Part shown: piece by piece, positions 23,201 through 42,400 of the stretch | Layout of the letters: each line of letters starts with the position of its first letter | Numbering within the stretch: the first letter of the stretch is position 1 | Source of the DNA: Chamaea fasciata | Lineage: Eukaryota; Chordata; Aves; Passeriformes; Sylviidae | Assembly: GCA_029207755.1 (NCBI GenBank) | Contig: JARCOQ010000016.1 | Coordinates: forward strand, 9,658,501-9,722,500 | Direction of reading: 5' to 3' | DNA length: 64,000 nucleotides | Notes under the pieces: generated by a model | Databases searched by the model: none | Told to the model about the DNA's origin: nothing | The model's input: only the letters and a program-made list of their open reading frames with translations | Program-made: the position numbers and the translations under genes

Positions 23201-25130
23201 TGGGGAAGGAGAGCTCTGCAGAGGAGAGCGGCCCTGCAGAGGCAGGCAGAGAGGGGTAAGGAATCTGTGCATGGATGGGCTCATCCTGCTCCTGCTGCCC
23301 CAGCGAGGCGAGGCCACTGTCCCCAGAGCACCCCGTGATCTGCTGGGGCTCACAGGGCCAGGCCACGGCTGATCCTGCTGGCAGACAGCGATGCCGAGTC
23401 GTCCAGCGCCGGCTCCTCTGATGAGGAAGATGTCACCACTGCAGAGCCCCTGGGAGCCCCGGGGGAGCGGCTCCCCCCGCCCGGCACCGAGGGGTAAGGG
23501 GATGCTGGGGGTCTGTGCCATGGGGGGCACGGGGAGGGGCTGGGGACGCACATCAGCACAGGGGCACGGGGATGGTGTCCCCAGCAGGACACACACAGCA
23601 CATCGTGACAGCTTTCAGAGGAGACTCTGCCCCTGTAGGGTGCTGTGGCAGAGGGCTGGAGGGGACCCTAAAACCCAGCAGGGTTGAGCTGGGGCCCCTC
23701 TTGCTTCAGCCACGTCAGCGGCAACAGCACGAGCAGGAAGATCCTGCGCTTCGTGGATAAGATCGCCAAGTCCAAGTACTTCCAGAAGGCTACGGAGAAC
23801 GAGTTCATCAAGAAGAAGATGGAGGAGGTTTCCAACACGCCGCTGCTGCTGACGGTGGAGGTGCAGGAGTTGGCAGGAACCCTGGCCGTGAACATCCCCC
23901 CACCACCCACCGACCGTGTCTGGTACCAGCTCTCCTTCCCCCCGCAGGCACATCCTGCTCCCAGCTCCCCTTGCTCCCTGCGAGGAGCCAGCTCCGGGGC
24001 TTTGGGCTCATCTTGGGCGCCAGCAAGCCGAGGCTGTTCCCCAAATGGGATCCCAGACCTCAGGCTCATTTCTCTGAGTCTGCACCCAGGCCAAGACAGA
24101 TCTGGGGAGCCTGAACTGTCACCTCCTCCCTAAAACCCAGCAGTGGGGCCTCCTGGGCTGTGGCACATCTTGGGCAGGTGATGCTTTCTGCCTCTTTCCC
24201 TTCCCCTCACAGGTACAGCTTCCGAGTGCCCCCGCAGCTGGAGCTGAAGGTGCGCCCCAAGCTGGGTGAGCGGGAGGTGACGTTCCTGCATGTCACAGAG
24301 TGGATCGAGAAGAAGCTGAAGCACGAATTTCAGGTGCCTGGGCTGTTGTTCAGGGGCTCAGCAAACCCTGCTGAGCCTTGGGTGTTGCTGCCATCAGGGA
24401 GAGTAGTTCAGGGCCAGTTGTTTGTGCAGAAAGTCAACACCTGGTCTGGTCTGGCCAGCTTGGAACAGTAAAGACACAGAACCCAAATAATGAGCTCAAG
24501 GGCTGAGGAAAAGCGATTTCTTCCCATCATCTGCAGCCCTGCCCCAAGCAGGGAGGGTTTGGGGTGTCAGGCAGTCCCAGGCAGACACCCTCCAGAAGGG
24601 CTGAATCCACCTGTCTGTTCTGGTTTGGGGATGTTTGGGAGATTTGCCTTCCCAAGGGTTTGTGTTCAGCCTCTCACCTCTGCTCAAAGGGAAGAAATGT
24701 CCCCACAGATATTTAGGGCCCCCCAAAAGCCACCCATCTGGATGGCTTCAAAATGCTGCTCCCTCCCCTCTGCTGTGACTGCCCTGCAGCCATAGAGGTG
24801 GCCAGGACAAAGAAAAACTGTTCCTGCTTGTCCCCACCCTGATATCCAGAGCTGGGACCCTCCTGGGGCTGTTCCTGCAGGGGTGGGAGCCCAGGACCTC
24901 CAGTTCACAGCCTGGGTCTCTGACCTGGGCGTGGCTCCTGCTGAGCCACCTGCAGGCAGTGTCCCTGTTGTGTTCAAACCCACTGATTTGTCATTCTGGA
25001 TTCCTCTTGGCAGAAAATTTTGGTGATGCCCAACATGGACGATCTCATCATTCCCATCATGAGCTCTGGCCTGGATCCTTGGCCACCCAGCACAGGACTG
25101 CCACCAGCCAAGGGGGACAGGAGGCTCTGA
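20230..25130 (+). CDS. TEX2L: TEX2-like SMP-domain lipid-transfer protein
   Basis: Eleven coding exons with consistent GT-AG phases: 20230-21120, 21227-21427, 21500-21803, 22249-22463, 22647-22778, 22874-22973, 23123-23255, 23356-23493, 23710-23922, 24213-24333, 25014-25130. They encode 854 residues (human TEX2 is longer, about 1,130). Order of parts: a disordered Pro/Ser-rich N-terminus; a poly-Pro stretch; a hydrophobic hairpin of two membrane segments at about 223-267; a PH-like region at about 298-470 ending in EKEEWYQHL; and the SMP lipid-binding domain from about 540 to 825 (WMNALVGRIFWDF, FMNELTLTELDMG, LWVDMEVTYSGSLQMTLETK), interrupted by an acidic Ser linker near 645-690. TEX2 proteins sit in the ER at contact sites and transfer lipids. 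The start is the first ATG after the acceptor; a second in-frame ATG lies 9 bases on. Paralogue rather than TEX2 itself is inferred from synteny and length. Confidence 0.88.
22000..22180 (-). repeat. CR1 LINE fragment in a TEX2-like intron
   Basis: Reverse-oriented CR1: 'ggttggatattgggaacaattctttcacagaaagg', 'ctgcccagggcaggggtggaatgcccatccctggaagg', 'ggatgtggcactt'. It comes from a different part of the element than most other copies in the window. Confidence 0.85.
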
Positions 25131-25553
25131 AGCACAACCCCAGGGGCAGGGACACTGCCCAGAGCTCAGGGACCTCGCTGGGACACGGGGACAGCCGGGG
25201 CCTGGCCACTGACTGCACCCAGGGCTGTGCCTGGATTCATCCTCATCCTCTGCTTCTGCAGATGAGCCTCCTCAAATCCTGCAAGCACACGTTCAGGGCA
25301 CAACCAGGCTGCTGGAGAGCCAGGAATTCCATGGCCACGTTGCCAGGACTCCTGGTCAAGCAGGCAGCTCTGGGCAGTGGAGGGCTGGGCTTCCCACTGG
25401 CTGATTCCCAAAGAGGGTGCAGGACACCTGGATCATGGCACCGAAGGAGTTGGGATCATCGCTGACCCAAAATTCCCAGCTCTGGGACATCCCCCTCGTC
25501 CCTGCAGGCAGCTGGGCTGCAAGGAAAGCACGGGTGGGAAAGGATCCCAAGTG

Positions 25554-25559
25554 AATAAA
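25554..25559 (+). terminator. TEX2L: Poly(A) signal of the TEX2-like gene
   Basis: AATAAA 424 bp after the stop codon. It is followed about 450 bp later by the convergent poly(A) signal of RPL3L, so the two genes end tail to tail. Confidence 0.65.
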
Positions 25560-26008
25560 TCCATCGCTGCCCAGCCCTGCCTAGCAGCCCTCTTGTTGTA
25601 CACAAACCCCCGAGGATTCCAGGCAGGATCAGGGGGCTTTGAGGAGGGAGAAGCTTCCCCAGGCTGCACCTTCAGCTTGACAAAAACACTGCTGGAGGAG
25701 TGTGGGAGAGGCACTGAGGGGACAGTCAGGGAGCCTGGGCACAGGCAGGTCATGGGGAGGCCCTGCATTCCCAGTGGAATCTCATATGCTAGATGAGAGA
25801 AAGGAGAGTCTCTGATTTGGGTGAGTGGGAAAAATTCCCTGGGCAGAGGAAAGGGAGGATCCAGAGGACAGAGCAGGCACTTGGCTGTCCCGGTTAGTCG
25901 CTGTCTGTGTGGGCCAGTCCCAAATGCCACTTTTCCCATCCCATCCTGTGGAAACAGGCAAGGCACCCCTCCAGAAGGAGAGAGGGAGCAGGCATGGCTT
26001 GGAGCCCC

Positions 26009-26014
26009 TTTATT
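26009..26014 (-). terminator. RPL3L: Poly(A) signal of RPL3L
   Basis: AATAAA on the minus strand only 37 bases downstream of the RPL3L stop codon, giving a very short 3'UTR as is usual for ribosomal protein genes. Confidence 0.8.
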
Positions 26015-26050
26015 GCAGATGTCCAGTCAGGCAGCCTTGGATCTCCATCC

Positions 26051-32357
<6,307 letters not shown>

Positions 32358-32554
32358 CTGCAGAGAGCAATGACCAAGGTGGGGCTTCACTCTCAGCTCC
32401 TTGGAAAATGGGCTCAAGGGAAACACAGCAAAACCACAACAAAAACACAGCAAAAATCCCCCATTTCAGGTGGGAATGACACAGAGGTTCTGGGCTCTTC
32501 CCTGAGGCAGGATTTTGTTCAAGCTTCTGTCATGTACATGGAAAAATGGCATTG

Positions 32555-32800
32555 AATATTGGGATGGTTTGGGGTGGAAAGGACCTTAAAGCCCATCCAG
32601 TCACACCTTTGCCGTGGGCAGGGACACATTCCACCATCCCAGGTGGCTCCAAGCCTCATCCAGCCTGGCCTTGGACATTGCCAGTGGCAGCCACAGCTTT
32701 TCTGGGCACCCTTTTGCAGAGCCTCCCCACCCTCCCAGAGAAAAGATCTCTTCCTAATACCCATTCTAAATCTACCCTCTGTCAGTGTGAATTCACTAAA
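32555..32800 (+). repeat. CR1 LINE fragment upstream of RPL3L exon 2
   Basis: One of the longest copies here, running from 'gatggtttggggtggaaaggaccttaaagcccatccag' through 'ggcagccacagcttttctgggcaccc' to 'ctcttcctaatacccattctaaat'. Confidence 0.95.
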
Positions 32801-32829
32801 TTTCTGGACAAACGATGCCACTTAAATAA

Positions 32830-34200
32830 AAAACTTAACATGATCTCCTGCCTTCAGCTTCTTCTGAAGGACTTTGAAGGAAAAATACATTCTTTATTAG
32901 GTCTGTCCTCTCAATTATAACAATTTATTTTGTATCCTGTAGCACCGAAAAGACCTGCTTGGAATTCCTGGACTTGGTGTCATCAAGGCAAATAGCACAA
33001 AAGAAACGCAGCCAAGGATTGAGAAAACAGGGGAAGGGATGCCCAAAGGAATGGGTAACAGGAACATGCACATCTTGAAAACCAGATGAGAAGAGATAAA
33101 TACATAAGCCTCAAGCACAAGCAGCGAAGGGTTAGTCCTGCACCCACTGCAGCTTCCTTCCTAGCTCAGATCAGTCCCAGTGCCTGGCAGTGCTTTCCAC
33201 CAAGCTCATTTTCCAGCCTGAGTGGAACTCTGAGGATCCTGACCCCATTCCAGCAGCACCACCAGGAGCACAACCCAGCCCTGCTCGCTGACCCTGGCAC
33301 ACAAGCGACTCCAGCAGAGCTGTACCGACCATGGGACGTCTTCAGCCCGGGGCAGCAGCAGAGAGAGGCTGTAGGAAAGTGCCTCCCCAGATTAATACTT
33401 AAGATGGGTATGGGTCTGAAGACACAAATTTAGCCGCTCGCTTCACCCGCTGCGATATTCATTTCATTCCTGGCAGGTTGGACACGACAGTTGTGGTGTG
33501 ATAAAGGTCAATTGCTGCTGGCTCAGTTTACGCCTCTCCCCCCTGAACAACTCTAATGTGAATGGCAGGAATTAGGGCAGTTTTCTGAATTAGGGCAGTT
33601 TCCAAAAGGGGTACCACACACCCCGAGCTGTGAACACCCACACCAGGTACCCCCAGCACAGACCAAAAATCCCCTGTCAGCCCAGGCTTTGTGATCGTGA
33701 CTGGCAAAGAGATTGAGACAATACATCTGGGAATTACAGGACAGTTTGGGGTGGACGGGACATTAAAAATCATCCAGTCCCAACTCTTGCCGTGGACAGG
33801 GATGAGAGGGGCCCTCAGCCCTGCGTGTCCCTGTGCGCAGGGAGGGCTCCGAGCAGGGACCAGGCTCTGCTTTGGGGACCCAGCAATGGCACCAGAGGAA
33901 CGGGCAGGAGCTAATCCCAGGAATTTCCACCCGGACATGAGGCAGAACTTTATCCCTGTGCAGCGGCCGAGCACAGATCCCACAGAGGGTGCGGAATCTC
34001 CCTCACCGGGGGTGTCCCAAAGCCATCTGCTCACAGTCCTGCGCCATGCGCTGCGGGATGCCCTTGCTGAGCAGGGAGGTGGGACAGACAGGACACGCTG
34101 TGGGCTCTTCCAACCCGACCCTTCCCGGGGTTCTGGGATCCCCTCACAGGGCTCCGGGATCCCCTCAGGGATGAGGGACATGCGGACTACAGCTCCCGGC
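32830..34200. other. RPL3L first intron and promoter region, unresolved
   Basis: The RPL3L start exon must lie in about 32.4-34.3 kb but could not be fixed. The only ATG|gt contexts on the minus strand are weak: ATG followed by GTCGGT at about 33328-33330, and ATGGCG followed by GTGACC near 34285. A small CR1 piece (33725-33810) is also present. No other exon is visible. Confidence 0.4.
33725..33810 (+). repeat. CR1 LINE fragment
   Basis: Short and diverged: 'ggacagtttggggtggacgggacattaaaaatcatccagtcccaactcttgccgtggacagggatga'-type order, truncated at both ends. Confidence 0.75.
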
Positions 34201-34244
34201 GTGCCCCGGGGCCGCCGCCACATCCCCGCGCCCGGCCCCCTCAA

Positions 34245-34300
34245 GGGTCGCCGCCATATTGCCGCGCTCCCGCCCCCTCAGGGGTCACCGCCATCTTTCC
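34245..34300 (+). promoter_or_regulatory. NDUFB10: YY1-type sites in the NDUFB10 promoter
   Basis: Two GCCGCCAT(A/C)TT boxes, the reverse of the YY1 consensus AANATGGCGGC, lie near 34249 and 34289, within 70 bases upstream of the NDUFB10 start codon. YY1 sites at this position are typical of nuclear genes for mitochondrial proteins. There is no TATA box. Confidence 0.55.
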
Positions 34301-34314
34301 CCGCCGCCGCCGCG

Positions 34315-35656
34315 ATGCCGGAGGATCACGACTGGGAGGCGTACAAGGTACCGCCGACCCGCACCCCGGTCTCCGAGAGGACCACGTCGGTGCCCAACCC
34401 CGTCAACTACTTCCAGACCGCCTTCAACTATGTCTTCGACGCGCCCGTCACCTTCGTCCGAGGTACCGGCGGATCGAGACCCTCCCTCCGTACCCCCGTC
34501 CCCTGCCCGTGGGAGTTGAGCGTCGACGCGGGGACGGGGACACCGGGATGGGCACACCGGGGCATGGGGTAAGGGCGTGAGGACACGGGCACCTGGACAG
34601 GCAAAGGGCACACGCAAGGACACGGGGACACTGGTCCTGACAGTGACAGCGCCGGCAGAGGGACAGGACACCGGGACACAGAGAAATACATGGTGTGGAC
34701 AGGACACGGGACACGGCACAGAGGGACAGACACACAGCTGGGCATGAGCTGGACACAGTAATGGCCCCAGTGCTGCAGCCTGGGAAGGGGGCAGCGGGCA
34801 GTGCCAGCACGGGGGCTGTGCTGTCCCTCGGGGCTGGGGCCGGGCTGTGTGACAAGGCTCTCTCCGCAGAGCTGATCGAGCGGCTGCAAGGCAAGAACAA
34901 GTTCTACTACTACCACCAGAAGTTCCGCCGTGTGCCTGACCTGAGCGAGTGCCTGGAGGGTGACTACCTGTGCTACTACGAGGCCGAGGCTCAGTGGAGG
35001 AGGGACAGGTATGGCTGCCCCTGCACTGTCCCCAGGCGAGGTCACAGCAGAGCAGAGCTCTGGGATCTGCAGCGTTTTGATGCTGCGGTGCTTGAGGCAG
35101 CACCTCCAGCCCACCCCATCACACATCAGTGTCCTGCTGGCCCTGCAGCACATCTGGGCAAGGTGGCATTAGGGACCAGGACCCTGAAAATGCCAGAGCG
35201 GACATTCCACAGGCTGCCCTCACCCCTTGGTTCAGCTTTTCTGCCATCTCATGGCTGCTGCTGCATTCCTCCCCATCTTTCCCGCAGGATGGTTGATCAG
35301 GAAATCGTGGAGATAGTCCGGGAAAGGATGGCTGCGTGCAAGCACAGGGAAGGGCCCAACCAGTTCCAGAACTGTGCCAAGGAGATGGAGCTGCTGGCAC
35401 AGGTCACCAAGGCCTACCAGGACAGATGTGAGTGTGGCAGCAGCACACAGGGAAAGGGTTCTAAACCCAGGGAAGGGGGGTCTGAAACCACGTCCCACAC
35501 TCCTCATGGAGCACAGGCTGGTGCGAGGCAATGCTCAGGCATTTCCTTTCTTTTTCAGACGGTGATCTGGGTTACCATGGCAATGCACGGACCTGCCTGA
35601 TGAAGCAGAAGCATAGGATGATGGAGGAGAGGAAAGCAGCACAAGAAAAGCAGTAG
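34315..35656 (+). CDS. NDUFB10: NADH dehydrogenase 1 beta subcomplex subunit 10
   Basis: Accessory subunit of the membrane arm of mitochondrial complex I, facing the intermembrane space. Four exons, 34315-34462, 34870-35008, 35288-35427 and 35559-35656, give 174 residues (human 172). Family hallmarks are TFVRELIERLQGKN, FYYYHQKFRRVPDLSEC, and two cysteine pairs, C-x6-C (SECLEGDYLCYYEAE) and C-x11-C (AACKHREGPNQFQNCAKE). The latter are oxidised by the MIA40/GFER relay in mammals, and GFER lies 28 kb downstream. The start is MPEDHDWEAY in a good context, with no upstream in-frame ATG nearby. A second in-frame-like poly-Gln/Lys tail ends the protein (ERKAAQEKQ). Confidence 0.96.
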
Positions 35657-35737
35657 AGCTGTAAAAGTTCCTCCCTCCATGGTGCTGGTATCCCAGTGCA
35701 TGTTGCTTCCTTGACCTCTGGTGCTGCTGGCCTCCAC

Positions 35738-35743
35738 AATAAA
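35738..35743 (+). terminator. NDUFB10: Poly(A) signal of NDUFB10
   Basis: AATAAA 82 bases after the stop codon. It faces the RPS2 poly(A) signal 222 bp away, so NDUFB10 and RPS2 converge. Confidence 0.85.
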
Positions 35744-35965
35744 CAGACATCTGTACAGTTGGGATCTGTATTTGTTCTTTGAAGAGCTCTGCAAGCCCTC
35801 AGCTCCAGGCACTTGGGGATGCCAGTATTGGGGTTTGCCCTCTGGTGTGTGCTGCTCTGCCCTGGGTCAGAATTCTCTCAGTCTGACTAAAGATCCAGCC
35901 CATCCCATGGTTTAACCCACCAACCCCCAATCACACCAAGCAGCAATTCCTGGTTCTCTGATCAC

Positions 35966-35971
35966 TTTATT
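35966..35971 (-). terminator. RPS2: Poly(A) signal of RPS2
   Basis: AATAAA on the minus strand, 16 bases beyond the TGA stop of RPS2, giving the very short 3'UTR usual for ribosomal protein mRNAs. Confidence 0.85.
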
Positions 35972-35987
35972 CCCGTACAAAACCCGC

Positions 35988-38417
<2,430 letters not shown>

Positions 38418-38421
38418 TTAC

Positions 38422-38441
38422 GTGATCCCTAGCGTAGAAGG
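38422..38441 (-). other. RPS2: RPS2 untranslated first exon with 5'TOP start
   Basis: On the minus strand a short exon begins at a pyrimidine tract CCTTCTAC (the 5' terminal oligopyrimidine motif of ribosomal protein mRNAs) and ends at ATCAC|GTAAGT. The acceptor for the ATG exon must lie between 38327 and about 38345. Confidence 0.6.
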
Positions 38442-38462
38442 CCGCGCTCTGGAACCGCCCGC

Positions 38463-38470
38463 TATTTATA
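38463..38470 (-). promoter_or_regulatory. RPS2: TATA-like box of RPS2
   Basis: TATAAATA on the minus strand, about 31 bases upstream of the CCTTCTAC pyrimidine start, the canonical spacing for a TATA-directed TOP promoter. Confidence 0.75.
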
Positions 38471-38807
38471 GTGCGCGGGCATCTCGCGAGAGCAGCGCCG
38501 GCCCCGCGGGCTGAATGAGGAATACACTTTGGACTGGAATCGGCGGTTTATGGTGGATTGTACAGAGCGCGGGGCGGCCGCGGCTCACGCCATACAGCGG
38601 CGCGCACGGCCCGAGCCCTCAGAGCGCGGCGGGGCGGCGGCAGGTGAGGAGCTGTGGGCATTCGTGAGCGGGATGGCACTGCTCCATCTCCCTCCTTCCG
38701 TGCGCCTTTAGCCTTTATAAGGCTCTCCTGGGAAGTGGTTATGGTGCTGGACGGGTGGGGTGCGCAGGGAGCGTCCCGGGAAGGCGCCCTGGGGGCTGCG
38801 GTAGCGC

Positions 38808-38940
38808 CCGGCGCGGTCTGAAAATCATTCGGGGTCTGCCGGTGGCCCCGGGTGAGATAACGGCGCCCATAGCATCGGGAACATTAAGCTTATTGCCCAC
38901 GGCCGTGTGTGTGGGCAATGAAACCCATGTTCCCATAAGC
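38808..38940 (+). ncRNA. H/ACA snoRNA candidate with AUA box (SNORA78 position)
   Basis: A two-hairpin H/ACA architecture fits precisely. Hairpin 1: lower stem GGCGC (38810-38814) with GCGCC (38863-38867), and a 10-bp upper stem TCATTCGGGG/CCCCGGGTGA (two G-U) at 38825-38834 with 38846-38855. H box ATAGCA is at 38869-38874. Hairpin 2: lower stem GGGAACAT/ATGTTCCC (38877-38884 with 38927-38934), a 7+7 nt pocket, and a perfect 9-bp upper stem ATTGCCCAC/GTGGGCAAT. The box is ATA (38935-38937) instead of ACA, three bases from the 3' end and 15 nt from the upper stem. AUA boxes are known functional variants. The host context matches SNORA78 in human SNHG9, but sequence identity was not checked. 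Confidence 0.78.
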
Positions 38941-39144
38941 CCCGTGGGCGGCGGGTACCGGCAGTGAGGGGCTGTGGGGGCTGTTCCTCAGGGCTTGGTT
39001 CTCCTGCACCAGGTGCCGTTCCTGGCCGCTGAGAGCCGCGGCGATCCCTTCCCCGGAGGAGCTGCGAAGAGCACGGGGATGCTGCGATGGACAGCGACTC
39101 GGGAGTCACTCCTGAAAACGATTCCCTTTTGTATTTTGATGTGC

Positions 39145-39150
39145 AATAAA
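39145..39150 (+). terminator. Poly(A) signal of the SNHG9-like transcript
   Basis: AATAAA within 'gtgcaataaaagataaaatg', giving a short last exon. It lies about 330 bp before the TBL3 start codon on the same strand. Confidence 0.55.
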
Positions 39151-39404
39151 AGATAAAATGTTTAAAAGATGAAGCGTCTCCTTTCTAAGTGTGAACATCC
39201 TGCTTTACGCTGTGGCCGGACCCGGCTATCGCTTCCTCGGGTCGGGCAGGGGCGGTTTTGCTGGGGATCGCTCTGGATTACAGAGAAGCTGCAGCGCGGG
39301 AGCGGCTCCGGAGCGGGGCTGTGGCGGTGTCCCGGAGGAACCGGGAGTTTCCATCCCGTTCTCCGGAGCCACTCCGAGCCCCGCGTGGCACCGGTGGCGC
39401 CCTC

Positions 39405-39485
39405 TCGGTACGTCACCGGAGGGGGCCGGAAGTGTTCCCTCACTTCCCGGCAGTGCCGCCGGAAGCACGTGGGCCGTGGCCATGG
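39405..39485 (+). promoter_or_regulatory. TBL3: TBL3 promoter: ETS, CRE-like, E-box and YY1/TISU sites
   Basis: Within 80 bases before the start codon are TACGTCACCGG (CRE-like, about 39409), CCGGAAGTG (ETS, 39426-39434), CCGGAAGC directly joined to CACGTG (ETS plus E-box, 39459-39471), and the start context GGCCATGGCGG. There is no TATA box. This is a dense housekeeping promoter implying a very short 5'UTR. Confidence 0.6.
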
Positions 39486-42400
39486 CGGACACGGACCCGG
39501 CCGCCGCCGCCGCCGTCCCCGTGCGCTTCAAGAGCAAGTGAGGGACCGGCGGGACCAGGCCGGGGCTGCGAGGGCGAGCGAGGGGCTGGGTCTGGCCGGG
39601 CCGCCCGGCCGGAGCCCCCGGGCCGCCGCCACTCCGCTTTAACGGGGCCTCTCCCCGCGTCTTTTTCCCTTCCAGCTACGCCGCGACGCGGAAGATCGAG
39701 CCGTTCTACAAAGGAGGGCGAATCCAGGTAATCCCAGCTCTGGAGGGACATCTGGCAATGTCGCGCCTCCTGGCCCTAACCTTCCTGTTCCCGATCTTTG
39801 TGCAGATAAGCCGGGATGGGAAATTCATGTTCTGCCCCTGCGGGAGCAAAGTGAACGTCATCGATGTGGGAACGGGAGCGCTCCTGCACAGCCTGCAGCA
39901 GGTGACGGGGAGCGGCCTCTCCTGAGCGTTTTCCGCCGCTCCCGGAGGGTTTTCTCACTGCGGATATAAAGGTCCCGGGAGCGAGGAGCGCAGGGAGGGC
40001 GGGAACGGACCCAGACGCGGGGTTTGGGTGGTCCCCGAGCTGTGCTCGCTGTCGGCAGAGCCGCGTGGGGAAGGCAGCCCCGAGATCTCTCCGGGGATGC
40101 TTTAACTGTGGGATTTCCCTGCTGTCTTCCCAGGATGAGGAAGAGGATGTCACAGCATTCGTGCTCAGCCCTGATGATGAGGTGGGTTTGTGCTGGGGGC
40201 CCTGAGCAGCCTGGGCCAGGAATGGGGGGGATTTCGGGGTGTCTGCAGGGTCACGGCTGGGACTCCATGATCCTTGTGCATCTTTTCCAACTGGGGACAC
40301 TCCATGGTTCTATTCCATGCCTTGTGAGATCCCCCTGAACCTTCCCTGTGGGTCAGACTCAGAGCCTGAGCTCCACCAGCAGCTCCTGGGCTGTGTGGGG
40401 CTGACAGAAACCCAAACCACGTCAGTATCGAGGACTGAGAGGGACAGGAAGACTGATTTGCTAATCAGTCAGAATTCATTTTCACTGAGATTTCCAAATG
40501 CTTCTATACTATCCTAGGAAGGCCAGTAATTTTTTACTACAATGATTAGGTTAAACACCACACAGACAAAACTCTTACATTTTACAACATATCTTACTTG
40601 CAGAAGTCGATTCAATCTCCTTTCCCCGTCACCAGACTTAATCCAGTTCTTCATGTAACCTTCTAAGTTCTGTTTGTTCTTGCCAAGGTGATCAAACTGG
40701 CTGTGCTAATTAAATCTGTTAAATCTGCTCTCTGTCCTGTGTACCCCAATGAGTGAGTGTGTGGTTATTGGTGTAGCCCTGGTTCCACGCCTGAGGTGTT
40801 TTGGTTTTCTGAAATTCTTTTTTCAGGAAATTTTCTGTAAACAGGACAAATGTTTTTATAACTGTAGCTTTGTTATTCATTCCATTTCCTTGGAGGGACT
40901 TCTTGATGTCCCTCTGCTCTGACCAATGTGATTTTGAAGAGGTTTGTCTTTGTTTCGCCAATCGAATTGACATAGAATAGTATAAAAAAAAACCCCACAA
41001 CACATCCCAAAAATAAAGGAGCCATTTTCAGCCTCTCTGAACCTCGGAGCCTGCATGGTTGTGGTGTCAAACAGCGTCCCCCCTGTCCCTGCTGTCCCCA
41101 GGTGCTGGTGACAGGGAGCCGGGCGCTGCTGCTGCGGCGGTGGCGCTGGCGGGAGCGCAGCTGTGAGCGCAGCTGGAGAGCCGTGCACAGCGCGCCCGTG
41201 GCCACCATGGCCTTCGACCCCACAGCCACCCTGCTGGCCACAGGTAGGGGTGACCCCTGGGTGACCTCCCGAGGGCAGGGGCAGGGCTGTGTCCAGTCCA
41301 GAGATCTGCTGGACTTGTCACGGCGCTCTCTCCTCCGGAGTTCATTCCCCGTAGCCCTGGCTCATGCCTGACATGTTTTGGTTTCTGAAATTCCTTTCCC
41401 AGGGAATTTTCTGTAACCAAAACGTGTCAGGCATGAAGCAGGGTTACAATTCCCTGCTGTCCTTCTCTCCCCAGGTGGCTGTGACAGCACCATTAAGGTG
41501 TGGGATATGGTCAAACACTACTGCACACACAACCTGAAAGGATCCTCTGGAGTGGTACAGTAAGGGCGAGTCCTGTCTGTCAGTGCCTGGCCGTGCTGGG
41601 ATGCTGGGATTCATGGGGAATTCTTGAGTTAATGGAATAATGAAGGTCCATTCCAAGTGGGTTCTGGGCTCTTCCTGGCTTTTGAGAGCAGGGTTTGGCT
41701 GATTCTGCCCACAGAGGAAACAGTTTGGTCAAGAATTTTCATGGAATCACCGAACTGTTGGGCAGGGACACCTCCCACTAGCCCAGGGTGCTCCCAGCTC
41801 ATCCGACCTGTGCTGCTGTGGGATGTGCATTATTTGAAGGTTGGGTGGCTCATTCCTGTGCTGTCTCTCTCCTCCTGCCCAGCCTGGTGGAGTTCCACCC
41901 CGACATGTCCCGCCTGCAGCTGCTCTCCTCCTCCATCGATTACAAGATCCGCATCTGGGACCTGAGGTCCAGCAAATGTGTGGCACTGCTGGACGGGCAC
42001 TTCAGTGCTGTCACCTCGCTGGCCTTTGCAGAAGGGAACACCCTCCTGAGGTACCTCCTGGTAGGGCTTTCACCTCCCTCCTTCACCTCCTGCACGACTG
42101 GGGGATGCTGGAGGCTCTGGGCAGGTTCTGCTGTGAGGGAAAGGGGTGCTGCAAGTGCTCAGTGGGTGTCAGCACCTGTGCATTGGAATTGTGGAGTGGT
42201 TTGGTTTGGAAAGGTCCTTAAAGCCCATCCAGTGCCACTCCTGCCATGGACAGGGACATCTCCCACTGTCCCAGGGTGCTCCAAGCCCCATCCAGCCTGC
42301 CTGTGTTTCTGGGAATATCCTGTGCTGGCACAGGGCATGCTGCTGCTCTCCCTCCCATGGCCTCTCTGGACAGATGTTGAGCTCCCACAGTGCCAAATTT

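Larger units (their letters stand above)
38560..39170 (+). ncRNA. SNHG9: Short non-coding snoRNA host gene (SNHG9 position)
   Basis: Diverges from RPS2. A likely exon 1 ends at GGCAG|GTGAGG (38643). An intron contains the H/ACA snoRNA at 38808-38940. Acceptors TTCCTCAG (38991) or CACCAG (39014) start a last exon that ends at AATAAA 39145-39150. No long open frame runs through it. In human, SNHG9 sits between RPS2 and RNF151/TBL3 on this strand and hosts SNORA78, so the name rests on synteny. Transcript start and exon 1 length are guesses. Confidence 0.6.
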
